Part shown: positions 20,401-32,200 of the stretch, in pieces
How positions within the stretch are numbered: the stretch's first letter is position 1
Layout: every line of letters starts with the position of its first letter
Assembly: GCA_026770585.1 (NCBI GenBank)
Contig: MU646545.1
Location: 306,086 to 341,222 of the forward strand
Reading direction: 5' to 3'
Length of the DNA: 35,137 nucleotides
From: Baffinella frigidus
Taxonomy: Eukaryota; Cryptophyceae; Cryptomonadales; Baffinellaceae
Notes under the pieces: generated by a model
What the model was told of the DNA's origin: nothing
The model's database searches: none
Seen by the model: the letters and a program-made list of their open reading frames with translations, nothing else
Translations under genes and position numbers: made by a program

Positions 20401-23400
20401 GATCAACCTGAGTTGAGATCGACTTACTTTATCAACTTGAGTTGAGATCGACTTAAGTTGTCTGTCTGTTCAGGGACGGCGAAGAACGTGGTGACGGTCG
20501 GCGCGACGGAAAACACTCGCGACGCTTACAACGACTACATCGGCTCTGTGCCAATGAAGGTTTCCCTACTCTCGACTGCCGCTTCTCATTTATCCCTGAA
20601 CCTTGAACCCCAAACCCCAAAATCCAAAACCTCAAACCCCAAACCTCAAACCCCAAACCCCAAACCCCAAACCCCAAACTCCAACCCCCAAACCCCAAAC
20701 CCCAAACCCCAAACCCCAATCCCCAAACCCTAAACCCCAAACCCTAGGCCCTACAACAACTACTTCCGCTATGCAGCGATGGCGGTGCAAACCCTGAACA
20801 CAAACCCAGGCGCAAGGAAGCACCTGGCATCTTCGAGTTGCAAAAGGGCCTTCCACGGTGCTCGGGCTCACCTACGAGTTCAGGGAGGCATTGCCCCGCC
20901 ACCAGCCACCACAATCCGATCGCTTGAGAGGTTTTGATTTTTGTACCAGAACGTGGAACGATCCTAAAACCCCAGACCCTAAACCAGTATCTCTAACCGC
21001 GTCCTTCCTTGCTTACACACACCCTCTTCGAAACCGTAAACCCTACACCCTAAACCCGAACCTGGAACCCGAAACCCGAAACCCGAAACCCAAAAACAAA
21101 CAAAACAAAAACCTAAACCCTAAACCCTAAACCCCTCTCCTCAACAGGCCTTAGTGTCGCCAGACCTCGCATCTTACGGAGATGTTTGGGGCATCGTGCG
21201 ACCCGCCAACCCCATCGACGCGTGTACGCCGCTCCAAGGCACCTACCCTGCGGGATCCGTGATCCTGGTAAGCGGTCTTTTGGGTTTTGCGGATTTGTAC
21301 CAGGGGAGCCCGATTTCCGGCTACCGGGGCCCGAGAGGGAGACCTTTGTGTTTTCAGTAGAACCTGGAGACCGGTGTTGGTTTACGTAACCTCGCTGTCC
21401 ACAAAGGGAGGCACTGGCAATATACTCTTTCAGGCGCCACCCTTAGAGAGTGACCCTAATCCCTAATGCTGGACCCTGAACCCTGAACCATGAACCCTGA
21501 ACCATGAACCATGAACCATGAACCCTAAACCCTGAAACCTGAAACCTGAAACCTGAACCCTGAAATCTGAACCCTACACCCTGAACCCTGAACCCTGCAC
21601 CCTGAACCCCCTGAACCCTGAAACCTAATCTTTAAACCGTGAACCCTGAACCCTAAACCCTTCACCCTCAAACCTAAACCTTAGACCTTAAACCCAGCAC
21701 CCTGAACCCTGAACCCTAAACCCCAAACCCCAAACGAATTGCAGATCATTCGAGCTACCTGCGATTGGTACACGAAGGTATGCCCCCTCCATTACACGAG
21801 TTACCAGCTGTGGGGCTCTTTCCTGGAGAGCAACAGTGGGCAAGAGTCCTCCGTACGACTGTTGACTACAGTCACCCTTGAGCTAGCATGCCTAGGGCCG
21901 TGAGATCGGTGCTGGTTTACGGGTCGTGCTACATTAGGGTTGTTGTAGCCCTATGGAGTTTGCCCTTTGGAACCGGGTCCGCGGTGTTGGTTTGGGGGTG
22001 GATGCTGTATTGAGGGTGTGCTAGTTTAGGGTAAGGTGCCTGTACTTACCGTAGGTTGACATATCGTAAGTGGTCGATTGACTTACAGGAAGAAGAACAG
22101 CCAGGCAGTCCGCGTGCTTTTAGGTTCTGAGTTTATGGTTCAGGGTGCAGGGTTCAGGGTGCAGGGTTCAGGGTGCAGGGTTCAGGGTGCAGGGAGCAGG
22201 GTGCAGGTTGCAGGGTTCAGGGTTCAAGGTTCAGGGTTCAGGGTTCAGGGTGCAGGGTGCAGGGTGCAGGGTTCAGGGTTCAGGGTTCAGGGTTCAGGGT
22301 TCAGGGTTCGGGGTTCAGGGTTCAAGTGCAAACCTTGTTCCTTTGTAAGGAAGAACTCTGAACTCTAAGCCCCAACCCAGGTGATGTGCACGTGAAGAGG
22401 CACCTGGTGCAAACCTTCTTCCTTTGTAAACGAATAGCTTTGTGGGAGTTGTTGAAGTCTGCCGGGCTCGGAACCGGAGACCGGGAATGGAAACCGATTG
22501 AATTCAAAACACTGTGTGCTAATTTGGGGGTGGGGTTGTGCAATGTTATAGCTATGGCGAGGCTACGCTAGCAAACGTTACCTTTAACACGACTCAACAC
22601 GGTGATTTTAAATCAAATCTCCGGCAGGGTCCTGGGAATTATCCGCGTGTGGGTTAGGTTATGGAGAAATCCCTTTGTACTCCGCTGTGTTCATCTCGGA
22701 AGATAACTGAATCAGTTCCCCAAGTAGCGTTTTCATTTGATTAGGAGGCCTAATTAAACTTGCTATGCCCTAACTGATTTCTGCTATGCCACCTCCTATT
22801 GTAAAGGAACTGATTCAGTTATCTTTCGAGATGAAATCTGTTCCCGCATCAGATTGAGCATGCGCGCGCGGTCGGGGCGGCCATGGTGATTATCTACAAC
22901 TGCAACAAAGCCGACTCTGCCTGCAACCAAGCCACTGGCGGGGAGGAGATGATAAATATGGGTACCACCCTGCTCTGTCTCAGTCTGGTTTGTTTGCAAG
23001 TTGGCGACACCGGACTCTTTCTTGCTCCAAAGACAACACATTCGTGGACGTGCGTGAAAGATTCTAGAGCCATCCAGCGCATTGTGAGGACTACGGTACG
23101 ACCTAGCTCGTTGCGGACCGCACTACAGTGTGCTGAGTGAAAAACACCCCCCGCAGACAACACCGGCACGAATGTCAACACCATTCCGGCCGTGTTCATC
23201 TTCAACAGCCATGGCGCTGCGCTTCTGGTGCGTCCCGCGGCCCTAAACCCGAAACCCGAAACCCGAAACCTGAGACCTGAGACCCGAGACCCGAGACCCG
23301 AGACCCCGAACCGTAAACCCTACACCCTACACCCTGCGTCATATATACTACACCCTACACCCTACTCTCTACACACTACACCCTAAACCCTACACCTTGC

Positions 23401-26177
23401 ACCCTACACCCTGCACCCCGAATCCAAACCGATGCAGCCACTGGGTCCAAAGCCCTGCCTTTCCCACCAAGCGAGATTGTGGCCGGACATGTTATCTTAG
23501 CCTCGAACTTGTTATCTTAGCCTCGCCATAGCTATACCATACGGGATGGAACGGCGTTTCAAAATTCAATAAATGACTCAGCATCTATCAGCGGTGCTTC
23601 CCCCTCCATCAATGGCACGCTCCAGAACCTGACTTGCATAACCTGTCAGGCTCCGTAACCTGACTGTAAATGGCAGGCTGCAACTCTCGTGGAGGAGGTT
23701 CGGGTGCAGCTTCCCGTCGCAAAGAAGCCTGAGTGGCGCCAGGTTCTCCCCCACACCCTAAAACCTAAACCCTAGACCGTGCGTGCGGGAATTGTTCGTG
23801 TGTAGATCAGATGGCACTACCGACGACTGGAAGTTGCCCTAAAACGTAAACCCTAAACCCTAAACCCCAACCCCGTAACCCCAACCCCGAACCCCAAACC
23901 TTGACCTCACATCCAAATCCCTAAACCCTAACCCTAACCCCCACCCCTCTGGAGCAGCACGACAACATGGCAGCCTTCTCAAACCGCGGCGTCACTCCGG
24001 ACGGGCGATTCAAGCCGGAGGTGCTTTGCCCTGGGGATACTGTGAGATCCGCGTGCTCCGACGGGGACCTCTCCTCCCGCCAGGTACTTGAGAGAGAAGG
24101 GAAGAGTGGTGGGCAGGGGGTAGGGTGTCGGGTTGGGGACCTCTCCTGCTGCCAGGTGAGCACTTACACTGGTTGGGGGCTGAAGGTCCCTGATTCAGGA
24201 TTAGGGTTTAGGGTTTAGGGTTCAGGGTTAAGGTTTCAGGATGTAGGGCTTGGGGTTTAGGGTTTAGGGTGTAGGGAAAGTTCGTGCGCTCTGCAAACTC
24301 ACCACCCACCAGGTGGTCTACTGTCGCGAAGGAGCTACTGTCCACCTACCCTAACACAGGCTGCCGTAACACATACTTACCCTCCACACATACTCCTTCG
24401 GCCGGCCCCCGATTTCCCCCTGCAAGGAAGTATGCCTGAAGGGTGGACACCATAACGCATACCTACCCTCCACACATACTCAATCAGTCCGGCCCCGACG
24501 GGGATGTGTTAGGGTAGGTCCACTGTACTGTCAACGCAAAGAGTGACTCTTAACGTGAGGAGGTACTGCACGCGTGAGGAGTTGCTGGAAAGCAACCAAC
24601 GTCATAGTCTTCTAACCTTGCACCCCTAACGCAGTGCGCGCCCAAAATTGCGCTCGTGGACGGAGATACCGTGCGCGTAAACGTGAGGAGTTATTGCACA
24701 GCAAACACGTCCCTTTCAACACTGAAAAACGAACAGCTGCCTGGGACTTCAGAACTCCCAATCAACAGATCCTGCTACCCTCGACCGCGACCCCCCCGAA
24801 CCTTACGCTCTAACCCCCACACCGTAACGCCCTAACCCAGCCCTGAGGCGCTTGAACCCGAAACCCGGGACCCCAACGCAGTGCACGTCCAAAGTGGCGA
24901 TCGTGAAGGGAAATGAGGTGCCCGACGGTTCTGTCTTCGTCCTGTCTGGCACCTCCATGGCGACGCCGGCTTGCGCGGGCGCAGGTTTATTCGGGGAAAC
25001 CTATTTTTCTTTCATTTCCTGGCAACGAAAATTGCTACAAAATTCGTTGTTACTGGTAATATTAAAGCATTTGTGTAGTAACTTTTGTTAGGAAATGAAA
25101 TAGAAATAGGTTTTTCCGGGTAAAGGTGGTTATGCGTTATCGTGAGGGTGGATTTTGTTACCTTCGCATCGACATAGCTTCACAAACCCCACCACTAAGA
25201 TAGCAAGCAGGTGATTCAAATTAGATATGCTTCCATATGAAATTCCTGGCTCCACCTCCCTCAGGCTGATGGACTATTCTCAACTTCACGTTCTGGATTT
25301 GTGGTGCACATCCGTCAACTTGCCTTGTTTAGGGTTTAGAACTTGCCAACCCCTCAACCCCAAACACCAAACCGTACAGCCCACAGCCTCGCCCCCAAGC
25401 CCTTGACCCAAATCCATACCGTTGTTTCCCATGAGCTCTGCCGCGCCAGTTCACGGATCAGTTAACCGTACTATGGGGGAGGGCTAGGTGGTTTCTTGGA
25501 GTCATTTTTACCCATATCCTGCGGTTACTTTTCCGTCAAAGTCAATTATTTGTGGGCATTTCCGGCAACTTTTGCCGATTTCAAGGGGGGGAAATAGATG
25601 GACGCAGGGCGTAAAATGACATGTAGCTCTCCCGCGTAGTACGGGGGCCTTTTGTGCGCAGGGGCGCTGATCAGGCAGTTCTACCCGGGACGGATCAGGT
25701 AACCGTCGAACGGGGTTTAGGCCAACAGAAGACCCGATCCACCCCACACAGCGGGCTTCGAAGGAATGTTCGGCCCATTTTGGGCCGAGTTTCCGTACCT
25801 TATCCATAGGAACCCCCCTCTGTCCCTACGGGTTGCCTATCGTAGGGTCGCAGGTCTTATCGCTTAGGGGTTATTCGAAATCCCTTCGAAGACCGGTGTG
25901 TGGCCTGTGCGCTGCTTGATCAAGTCGACGTTTCATTGCACAAAAACCTCTCGGCAGCCCTATCTTGGGAATCAGCAAGTCGCGATCTCCCCCCCCTGGT
26001 CTCCTTACAGTAGACGTGACTGTGTAAAGTCACTCCGATCATCCTACACGGGGCCCCAGACCCTAACCCTTACACGGCCTCGTGTGTGAACCTCGGTCGG
26101 ACAGGTGATGAGCCTCGATGGTTGACTAATGAAGGTATCTTAGATCTCGCTCGTGGTTAGGCCTGGGCCGGCGCGGC

Positions 26178-26212
<35 letters not shown>

Positions 26213-29200
26213 TTTCTCTCTCTCTCTCTTTCTCTTTCTCTCTCTCTCTCTCTCTCCCCCCCTCTCTCCTCCTAAGCGGGGCCTCGTCGTGTGTGCAGGG
26301 GCGCTGGTCAGGCAGTTCTACCGGGAGGGCCGCCACAGGGTGGATGCCGTGCCTCATCTCCCCTCCGCCGCCCTGGTTAAACCCTCCCTAACCCCTAACC
26401 AAACCCTCCTTAACCCCTAACCCCTCCCTAACCCCTAAACACCCTAAACCCTCCCTAACCCCTAAACACCCTAACCCTTGAACCCTAAATCCTAAACCCT
26501 AAACCCTGAACTCTAAACCCTAAACCCTGGACCCTAAACCCTGAACCCTAAACCCTGAACCTTAGGCCCTGAACTCTGAACCCTAAATGCCGCGCCGCAC
26601 CCCCCCTCCGCTGCGCTGGTATGATGCACGTTCAAGAACCCTTTGCGTGTTGACTAAACCGGGCAGCTTTTTTTCCTGGACGGTGGCTCAAAGAAATCTG
26701 AGGAGCTTGTTATGTGAGGCGATGGCTCGTGTGGAGGAGCCTGTCCTTGAAGTCCTTTAGGTCTTTTCAACTCCCACCACAGGCGGACACCGGAACTGGT
26801 CCTGCAGAAAGGCCATGATTCCTTGGAATGGACCACCAGCGAGGTTCACTTAGTGGTCGCTAAGTGGACCTCTGTCAGAGCCTCGCATAACCTGTACGGG
26901 ATCCAACAGGTGAAGGCGACGCTGCTGCACTCGGGGCGCCTGGTGTCGGAACCGACGACCGACCCCGCCACCCTCAACGGTAACTCCTCCCGACATAGAT
27001 CACCTTCCCGAAATGGATCAGGAGCGGTGCTGTGGGTTTTTGTATTTGCTTGGCGCGAATGATTGGCGGAGCTATTGGCATGCGACCGAGAGTCCCGTGC
27101 CAATACGGAACGATCAAGAGCACTTGCCAACTACAGTCCCGCTGCTGATGAGGCCCTGCGCCCTACACCCTACACCCCGCACCCTCACCCAAAACGATCA
27201 CCTGTGCATTGTCGTACCAGACCGTTGCTCTTGTGAGCGGCTGGATGAATCGGACCGGGCTCATGGATGTTTCAATTGCTCATCTCCAGGCTTGAGGGCA
27301 ACAAAGAAAAAGAAAAAGAAAAAGAAAAAGAAGAAGGGCTGGTGAGCTGGTGCTGACGTTGGCATCATGCCCCTTTTCACAGGGTTTACACCGCCGCCCA
27401 ACGCAGCAGGACCTTCAGCGATCTACGGGGTAAGAGACGGAGGGACCTAGATCGGGGTGCACTAGGGTGCAGGTTCAGATTTCGAGACGCCCGTGTTTTC
27501 TAGAATGACAAGCGAGAGAGAACTTGACGCACCGGGTCCGTCAGTGATCTACTCGGTGCGGATCGCTGACGGTGAGAGAGAGAAAGAGATAGAGAGAGAT
27601 AGAGAGAGCGAGAGAAAGAGAGACAGAGCAAGAGAGAGAGAGATAACTTCACGCAACGATCCACAGCGTGCGTCTCTGTCTCCTCCTTGCTCTACCGGAT
27701 ACGTCTCTCCTCCGAGCCAGTTAGTACCACTCTTCTCTCAAAAAACGAGTTCTAAAACTCGTTTTCTTAAGTCAATCCCCCTACAAATTCGTCAACTTAT
27801 TCTTTACTCTCCTCATAAGTTGACAAATTTATAGGGGAATTGACTTAAGAAAACGAGTTTTAGAACTCTTTTTCTGAGATAAACTCACTTGTACCGACTC
27901 TTACGGACTGGTAATGCTTTCCTATCGGATTGGTAATCTTTTGGAGTTTCAAAACTCCTGGCATGTCCCTCCTCACGGGCCGAAACTTTTTTATTTATTA
28001 CTCTCGATACAGGTCCTAAATCAGGCCCTTTAGCCTTGAGTTGAGTGATACAGTAGTCTCACGGGCCGAAACACCCTTAACCATCTCGTCCCCAACTCGT
28101 CCTCATCTCGTCCTGACTCGTCCCCAAAACGTGCGGTTTCGCGTCATTGGTAGCCGTCTAAACGCGCGTGGTAGCCGTCTATGCACCCTGTCCTCAAAAG
28201 GGCGCTGATTTCACGTATCGCATCCAGGGTCACGGGCGCGTGGACCGTGTCTGCTGATTTCACGAACCATGAACCATGAACCATGATCCTTAAATCGAGA
28301 ACCGTAAATCCTAGCCGCTTTAAGTACCCCGATTACTGTGCGTTGATAGACTCAGGGTTGGTTGGCTCAACAGATTTTTATCTGGGAGGCGACACGCGAG
28401 AGAAAAAGATGCTCTAGCGAGTCACCTACCCAGAGTCATATATCACCGAGTATGCAACGTATACGAAGATTAGTCAACCTCCATCGAATTCGTTAGGGAC
28501 GAGAAATAAGCTGATTCCACAAATCGCATCCAGGGGCATGGACGCGTGGACCTCGACCGGGCGCTGGCTTTCGCGACCAACGCCACCGGCCCCTCAGGTT
28601 TCTTCAGGGTTTAGGCCAATGGTTTCGCATTGAGGATTTCGCATTTATGGTTTCGCATGTAGGGTTTTAGGGTTTGGGGTTTAGGGTTTCAGAGTTGTAG
28701 AGGTTTAGGGTTTATTGTTGATAGCTTGGACCAACCACCAGACCCCCCAACTCGACCGTTTTTATCGTGTGGGAAAGGCCGATTGTACAGGGTTGCTGGC
28801 ACCGTGCATTCTGGTGTCTCTTGATACATGTCCGGAGGGTATACATCCACGAACGTAATACATCCATAACCTGCCAGAACACACGTGTAGTTCTCATCCA
28901 CAACCTGTCTTTATCCAGCATCTGTCGTCCACGCTCCGTCCTCATCCAGAACCTTTTATGTCCTCATCCATATCCTTTCCTCCAGGGTCCGGGCTGCAGA
29001 CAAGCCCGACCAAGATGCACATCTTCGACCGCGAGAATGTGGAACACGGCACTGTCTTTCAGCGCTGCTTTCTCGCCGGAAAGCCCCAGGTTTCGCATTG
29101 AGGGTTTCGCGTTTATTGTTTATTGTAGCGTTAATTGTTTTTGCGTGTATGGTTTTGCATTGATGGTTTTGCATTTAGGGTTTTGTATTTAGGGTTTAGC

Positions 29201-32200
29201 ATGTAGGGTTTTAGGGCTTCGGGGTTTAGGGTTTCAGAGTTTCAGAGGTTTAGGGTTTATAGTTGATAGCTTGAACCAACTACCAGATCCCACAGCTCGA
29301 CCATTTCTACCGTGTGGGAAAGGCCGATTGCACAGGCGGTAATCTAAGTTGAGCTGACTCTAAACCCCAACCTCCGCACCCTGACCGCTACGCCGTAAAC
29401 CCTCAACCCTCAACCGGACCTCAAGGCTCTTATCTCAGAAAACGAGTTCTAGATCCCGGATATCAACCAGACCATATCGGCCGCACAGTAACCCCCCTCC
29501 CTACGTCCTTCTTCGTTATTGCTTTCGAGCTTATCTCAGAAAAAGAGTTCTAAAACTCGTTTTCTTAAGTCAATTCCTCTACAAATTTGTCAACTTATGC
29601 GGAGAGTAAAGAATAAGTTGACGAATTTGTAGGGGAATTGACTTAAGAAAACGAGTTTTAGAACTCGTTTTCTGAGATAAGCTCACACCCAAAACCTGAG
29701 GAACGGGTAAGGGTTTAAGGGAACAAGAAACCCCCAGATGAGCCAACGCGACCCTCAACAAATATTGAACCACTGAACGCTGCGCCCCTCTTCTGGGGAT
29801 ACTGGGGATACTGCCCCGGGTAGTATCCCCAGACCTGTGCAGAAGAACGCTCCCCACCTCAACGCTCCCACCCAACCTCCAGAACGGTTGACGGTTCACC
29901 TTAATGCACCAAGTGAAATGTGCAGTACCACACGGTGGACTACGGCTCTTTCAACAAAAGCCAACTAGCCCAGAGATAATTAACTTCAAGGATTTCCTGG
30001 TGTGAATTTGGTCACATAACACCCCAGAATCCGGCCCCGAATTCAAATTCAATTCTTTGAAGCCCACTGAGTGGTACGTACGTATCGGAGTGCGTGAAGG
30101 TGAAGTTGCCTGCAGGATGAGAATGATCCACCAATACTGGCCACCTCGGCCACTTATGACGACAAGTGGACCCTACTAAGTGGACCGCACTAAGTGGATC
30201 ACTTGGGGTAACCCCTAAGCCCCAGGCCCCTCTGCAGGTGAACCGAACGTCGTACGCAGACGCGCCTCATGAGACGCTCCGGGTGAGGGTCCCCCGCACG
30301 ACTGTTGACTAATTGAATTAGTCAACTGTTGACTAACAGGAATTAGTTAACAGTCCCCCTGTTGAGTAATCGAATGAGGTAGCGGTTGCGCGTGCGACTG
30401 TTGACGAAGGTTCGTTCGTTAGCCCCTGGCGTTGCTCCTGTCCGGTTTCGCCATCCGACGCTTGGTTTCAGTTTCAGTTTCGGGGGTAAGCAAAGCGTGT
30501 ATGCAGCTGACAAAGCTGACGTGTGACTGTTGGGTGTCAGCCCGTTCACTTTCCTCGATACGTATCCTGATCGGTTTCAGAGAGATTGGTAATTTATTGC
30601 CAAACAACCAGCATCAGCACCGCACATGCCTACGCATTGGCTACTTACTGTACCCCGTGTCGGTCGCTCTTACGAGCATTTTCCGGACAGTTTCAGAGAT
30701 ATGGAAAGGTTGTTTCAGCTGACATGGCTAACAACCCTCCGGAACCAGGCAACGCTCGTGTGGACCGACCCTCCCGCCTCGCTCTACACAAACAGGTTAA
30801 TAGGGTAACGGCCTGAAAATGGGGTAGTTAGGCCTACGGCATTGCATGGACCTCCTACCGTAGGCCGAGACTTTTTGGTCCTAGGATCCCTTGGCCTACG
30901 GTAGGAGGTCCTAGGCAATACCGTATCCTAACTACCCCATTTTCAGGCCGTTAGCCTATGAAGGTGTGCATTCGAAACCGGCCCGCCTCGAGACAGATAC
31001 TCACCCTGCCCGGCTTAGATTCCGGCTGATGCAATAGTTACACGGTTTAGTCAACTGGTGGGACTCTGAACCCCACCTGACAAGTGAAACAGTCAACGCT
31101 TCGCTCCAGTCCCGTTGCGGCACTCTCCACCCCACCCCATCCTAGTATAGTGACTCATCCTAGTGTAGTGACTCTCAGTTGTCAGGTGTTGCCAGCAGTC
31201 GCTGCACGCACAACCTCAACTCTGAAACCCCAAACTCTAGCTCCGCCTGAGTTTTTCTGGCTTGTCCTATGAACTTTCTATTCGCTCTTGTGTACTGAAT
31301 TTCAGCGCTTGAATGTTTTTAAGGACAAACCAGAATAAAACTCAGGCAGAGCTAGACACTCCTGCTGCATGCGTACTTCAACTCTGAACCCCATACGCGC
31401 CGCAACCCCCCCACCGTCCACCCTAAACCCTAAACCCTAAACCCTAAACCCCACACCCTAAACCGCAAACCTGAAACACCACAAAACCTAAAACCAAAAC
31501 CCTAAATCCTAAACCCTAAACCCTACACCCCAACCCCTAAACCCTAAACCCTAAACCCTAAACCCTAAACCCTAAACCCCACACCCTAAACCCTAAACCC
31601 TAAACCCCAAACAATAAACCCTAAACCCAAAACCTTAAACCTTAAACCCTAATCCCTAAACCCTAACCTAAACCCACAACCCACAACCCTAAACCCCAAA
31701 CCCTAAATTTCAAACCCTAAACCATAAACCCCAAACCCTAAACCCCAATCCCTAAACCCTAAACCCTAAAATCTAAGCCCCCAACCTTAAACCCCAAACC
31801 CCAAACCCCAAACCCCAAACCCCAAACCGCAAACCCCAAACCCCAAACCCTTAACCCCAAACCCACAGGCCGTTGCTGGTCAACGACCTCGATCTCCGCG
31901 TGCTTGTCGTAAATCAGGTCCGCCCTTTCAAACCCTGAACCCTAAGCCCTAACAGTATGGCTCTGTCTCGCTCTATTTGGTCTGACCAACTTGGTGAGCC
32001 CGGGCTCTTGTTTGCGCCAAAGTTGACAGATTTGTTCTGCGCACCCAACCAAGGCTGTCAACTTGAAAATAGTTGGGCGAAAAGAGTGAGGCAGACAGAG
32101 CTAGATATAAGTCAACAAACTCGATCTTGTCGATCAGATCTAACCTTAAACCCTGAACCCTAACCCTGAACCCTAAACCATAAACCATACACCGTAAACC

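Noticed and set aside
22078-22368. Three QGSGFRV-type + strand frames
   Set aside because: Same explanation for the GGGTTCA array. Only the 25 bp at 22089-22113 are accepted as coding, in a different role.
23808-23833. Extra exon between exons 22 and 23 (SDGTTDDWKLP-like frame)
   Set aside because: No donor follows in a usable phase, and exons 22 and 23 join without it. Kept only as a possibility in the exon 22 note.
26157-26357. Arg/Glu-rich minus-strand frame
   Set aside because: Translation of the CT microsatellite. The same applies to the frames at 12858-13127 and 32614-32970.
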